A stretch of 64,000 nt of DNA from an uncultured Sutterella sp. (GTDB lineage Bacteria; Pseudomonadota; Gammaproteobacteria; Burkholderiales; Burkholderiaceae_F). Positions 63,895-64,000 of the stretch are shown piece by piece (the first letter of the stretch is position 1; the number at the start of each line of letters is the position of its first letter). A program made the translations under genes and the position numbers. The stretch spans positions 1 through 64,000 of the forward strand of contig CAJKAP010000001.1 in NCBI GenBank assembly GCA_905197905.1, given 5' to 3'. The notes beneath the pieces were generated by a model, which did no database searches, had not been told where the DNA came from, and saw nothing but the letters and a program-made list of their open reading frames with translations.

Positions 63895-64000
63895 TTAGTT
63901 AGCGTCTTGAGGAGTGTCAATCACCAGCGTTTCAACGCGAAGCGTGATTCCCACGCTATTGAGTGCGCTCATCATGGTGTCAATCTTCGTGGGGTGAGAG
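63895..64000 (-). CDS. C-terminal end of an antitoxin/XRE-like protein (partial)
   Basis: The last 34 codons of a leftward gene: SHPTKIDTMMSALNSVGITL, then RVETLVIDTPQDAN and TAA at 63895-63897. The pattern HPTKIDTMMSALNSVGITLRV resembles the end of helix-turn-helix antidote proteins (HigA or addiction-module type), where the final helix reads TL-xxLKALGL-L. The start and any toxin partner lie outside the window. Family assignment is tentative. Confidence 0.5.
   Translation of the reverse strand, partial: SHPTKIDTMMSALNSVGITLRVETLVIDTPQDAN

Overview
The window reads as a chromosomal stretch of a betaproteobacterium, most likely a gut-associated, anaerobic or microaerophilic member of the Burkholderiales (Sutterellaceae-like: Sutterella, Parasutterella or Turicimonas). 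This is inferred, not proven. It rests on gene orders typical of betaproteobacteria (isc cluster; thrS-infC-rpmI-rplT-pheST-ihfA; ndk-rlmN-rodZ-ispG-hisS-yfgM-bamB-der-hfq-hflX-hflKC-hisZ-purA), moderate base composition, a Tat-exported fumarate-reductase-type flavoprotein, an autotransporter-like protein and a perfect FNR-type box. No phage, IS element, CRISPR array or integron is visible. Almost all of it is core chromosome.

Layout. 1-850: 3' end of a 5S rRNA (end of an rRNA operon), its terminator, then two identical leftward tRNA-Asn genes. 853-5016: aspartate/aromatic aminotransferase (leftward), uvrB, and a low-molecular-weight tyrosine phosphatase. 5227-11200: complete iscR-iscS-iscU-iscA-hscB-hscA-fdx-iscX operon with an IscR-type operator at its promoter and hairpins at several junctions. 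11195-17590 (leftward): NUDIX hydrolase, lysS, prfB with its programmed +1 frameshift, recJ and a conserved protein of unknown function. 17672-20458: lolC-lolD-tatD. 20589-22544: ACT-domain protein plus UPF0210/PFL-family protein. 22717-24888: autotransporter-like surface protein. 25179-27293: relA. 27420-27733: two identical tRNA-Val genes separated by a long hairpin. 27905-35744: thrS-infC-rpmI-rplT, then pheS-pheT-ihfA and tRNA-Pro. 35968-37278: antiporter-type membrane carrier. 37279-37752: gene-poor region with an FNR box and an orphan leftward terminator. 37753-41110: surE-nlpD-rlmD, without the pcm and rpoS genes usually found here. 41477-42997: flavoprotein. 43141-43737: unknown protein (leftward). 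44060-54750: ndk to hflX. 54821-55936: inverted M20 peptidase gene. 56216-63792: hflK-hflC-hisZ-purA, phosphoribosyltransferase, MscS-type channel. 63895-64000: 3' end of a leftward gene resembling an antitoxin or DNA-binding protein.

How the genes work together. Fe-S cluster assembly (isc) supports IspG, RlmN, RlmD and IscR itself, all encoded here. Translation dominates: LysS, RF2, ThrS, IF3, L35, L20, PheST, HisS, RlmN, RlmD, Der and tRNAs. Envelope biogenesis is covered by LolCD, BamB, YfgM, NlpD, RodZ, HflKC and an MscS channel. Stress and RNA control come from RelA, Hfq and HflX.

The most interesting material is regulatory. It comprises a candidate FNR-linked small RNA locus near 37.4-37.6 kb, a possible Thr-codon leader plus terminator before thrS, a Phe-containing leader region before pheS, a perfect 10+1+10 palindrome in the hfq promoter region, a non-AUG (AUA) infC start and a probable AUU start for hflX, and the missing rpoS. 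I found no clearly new multi-gene defence or metabolic system.
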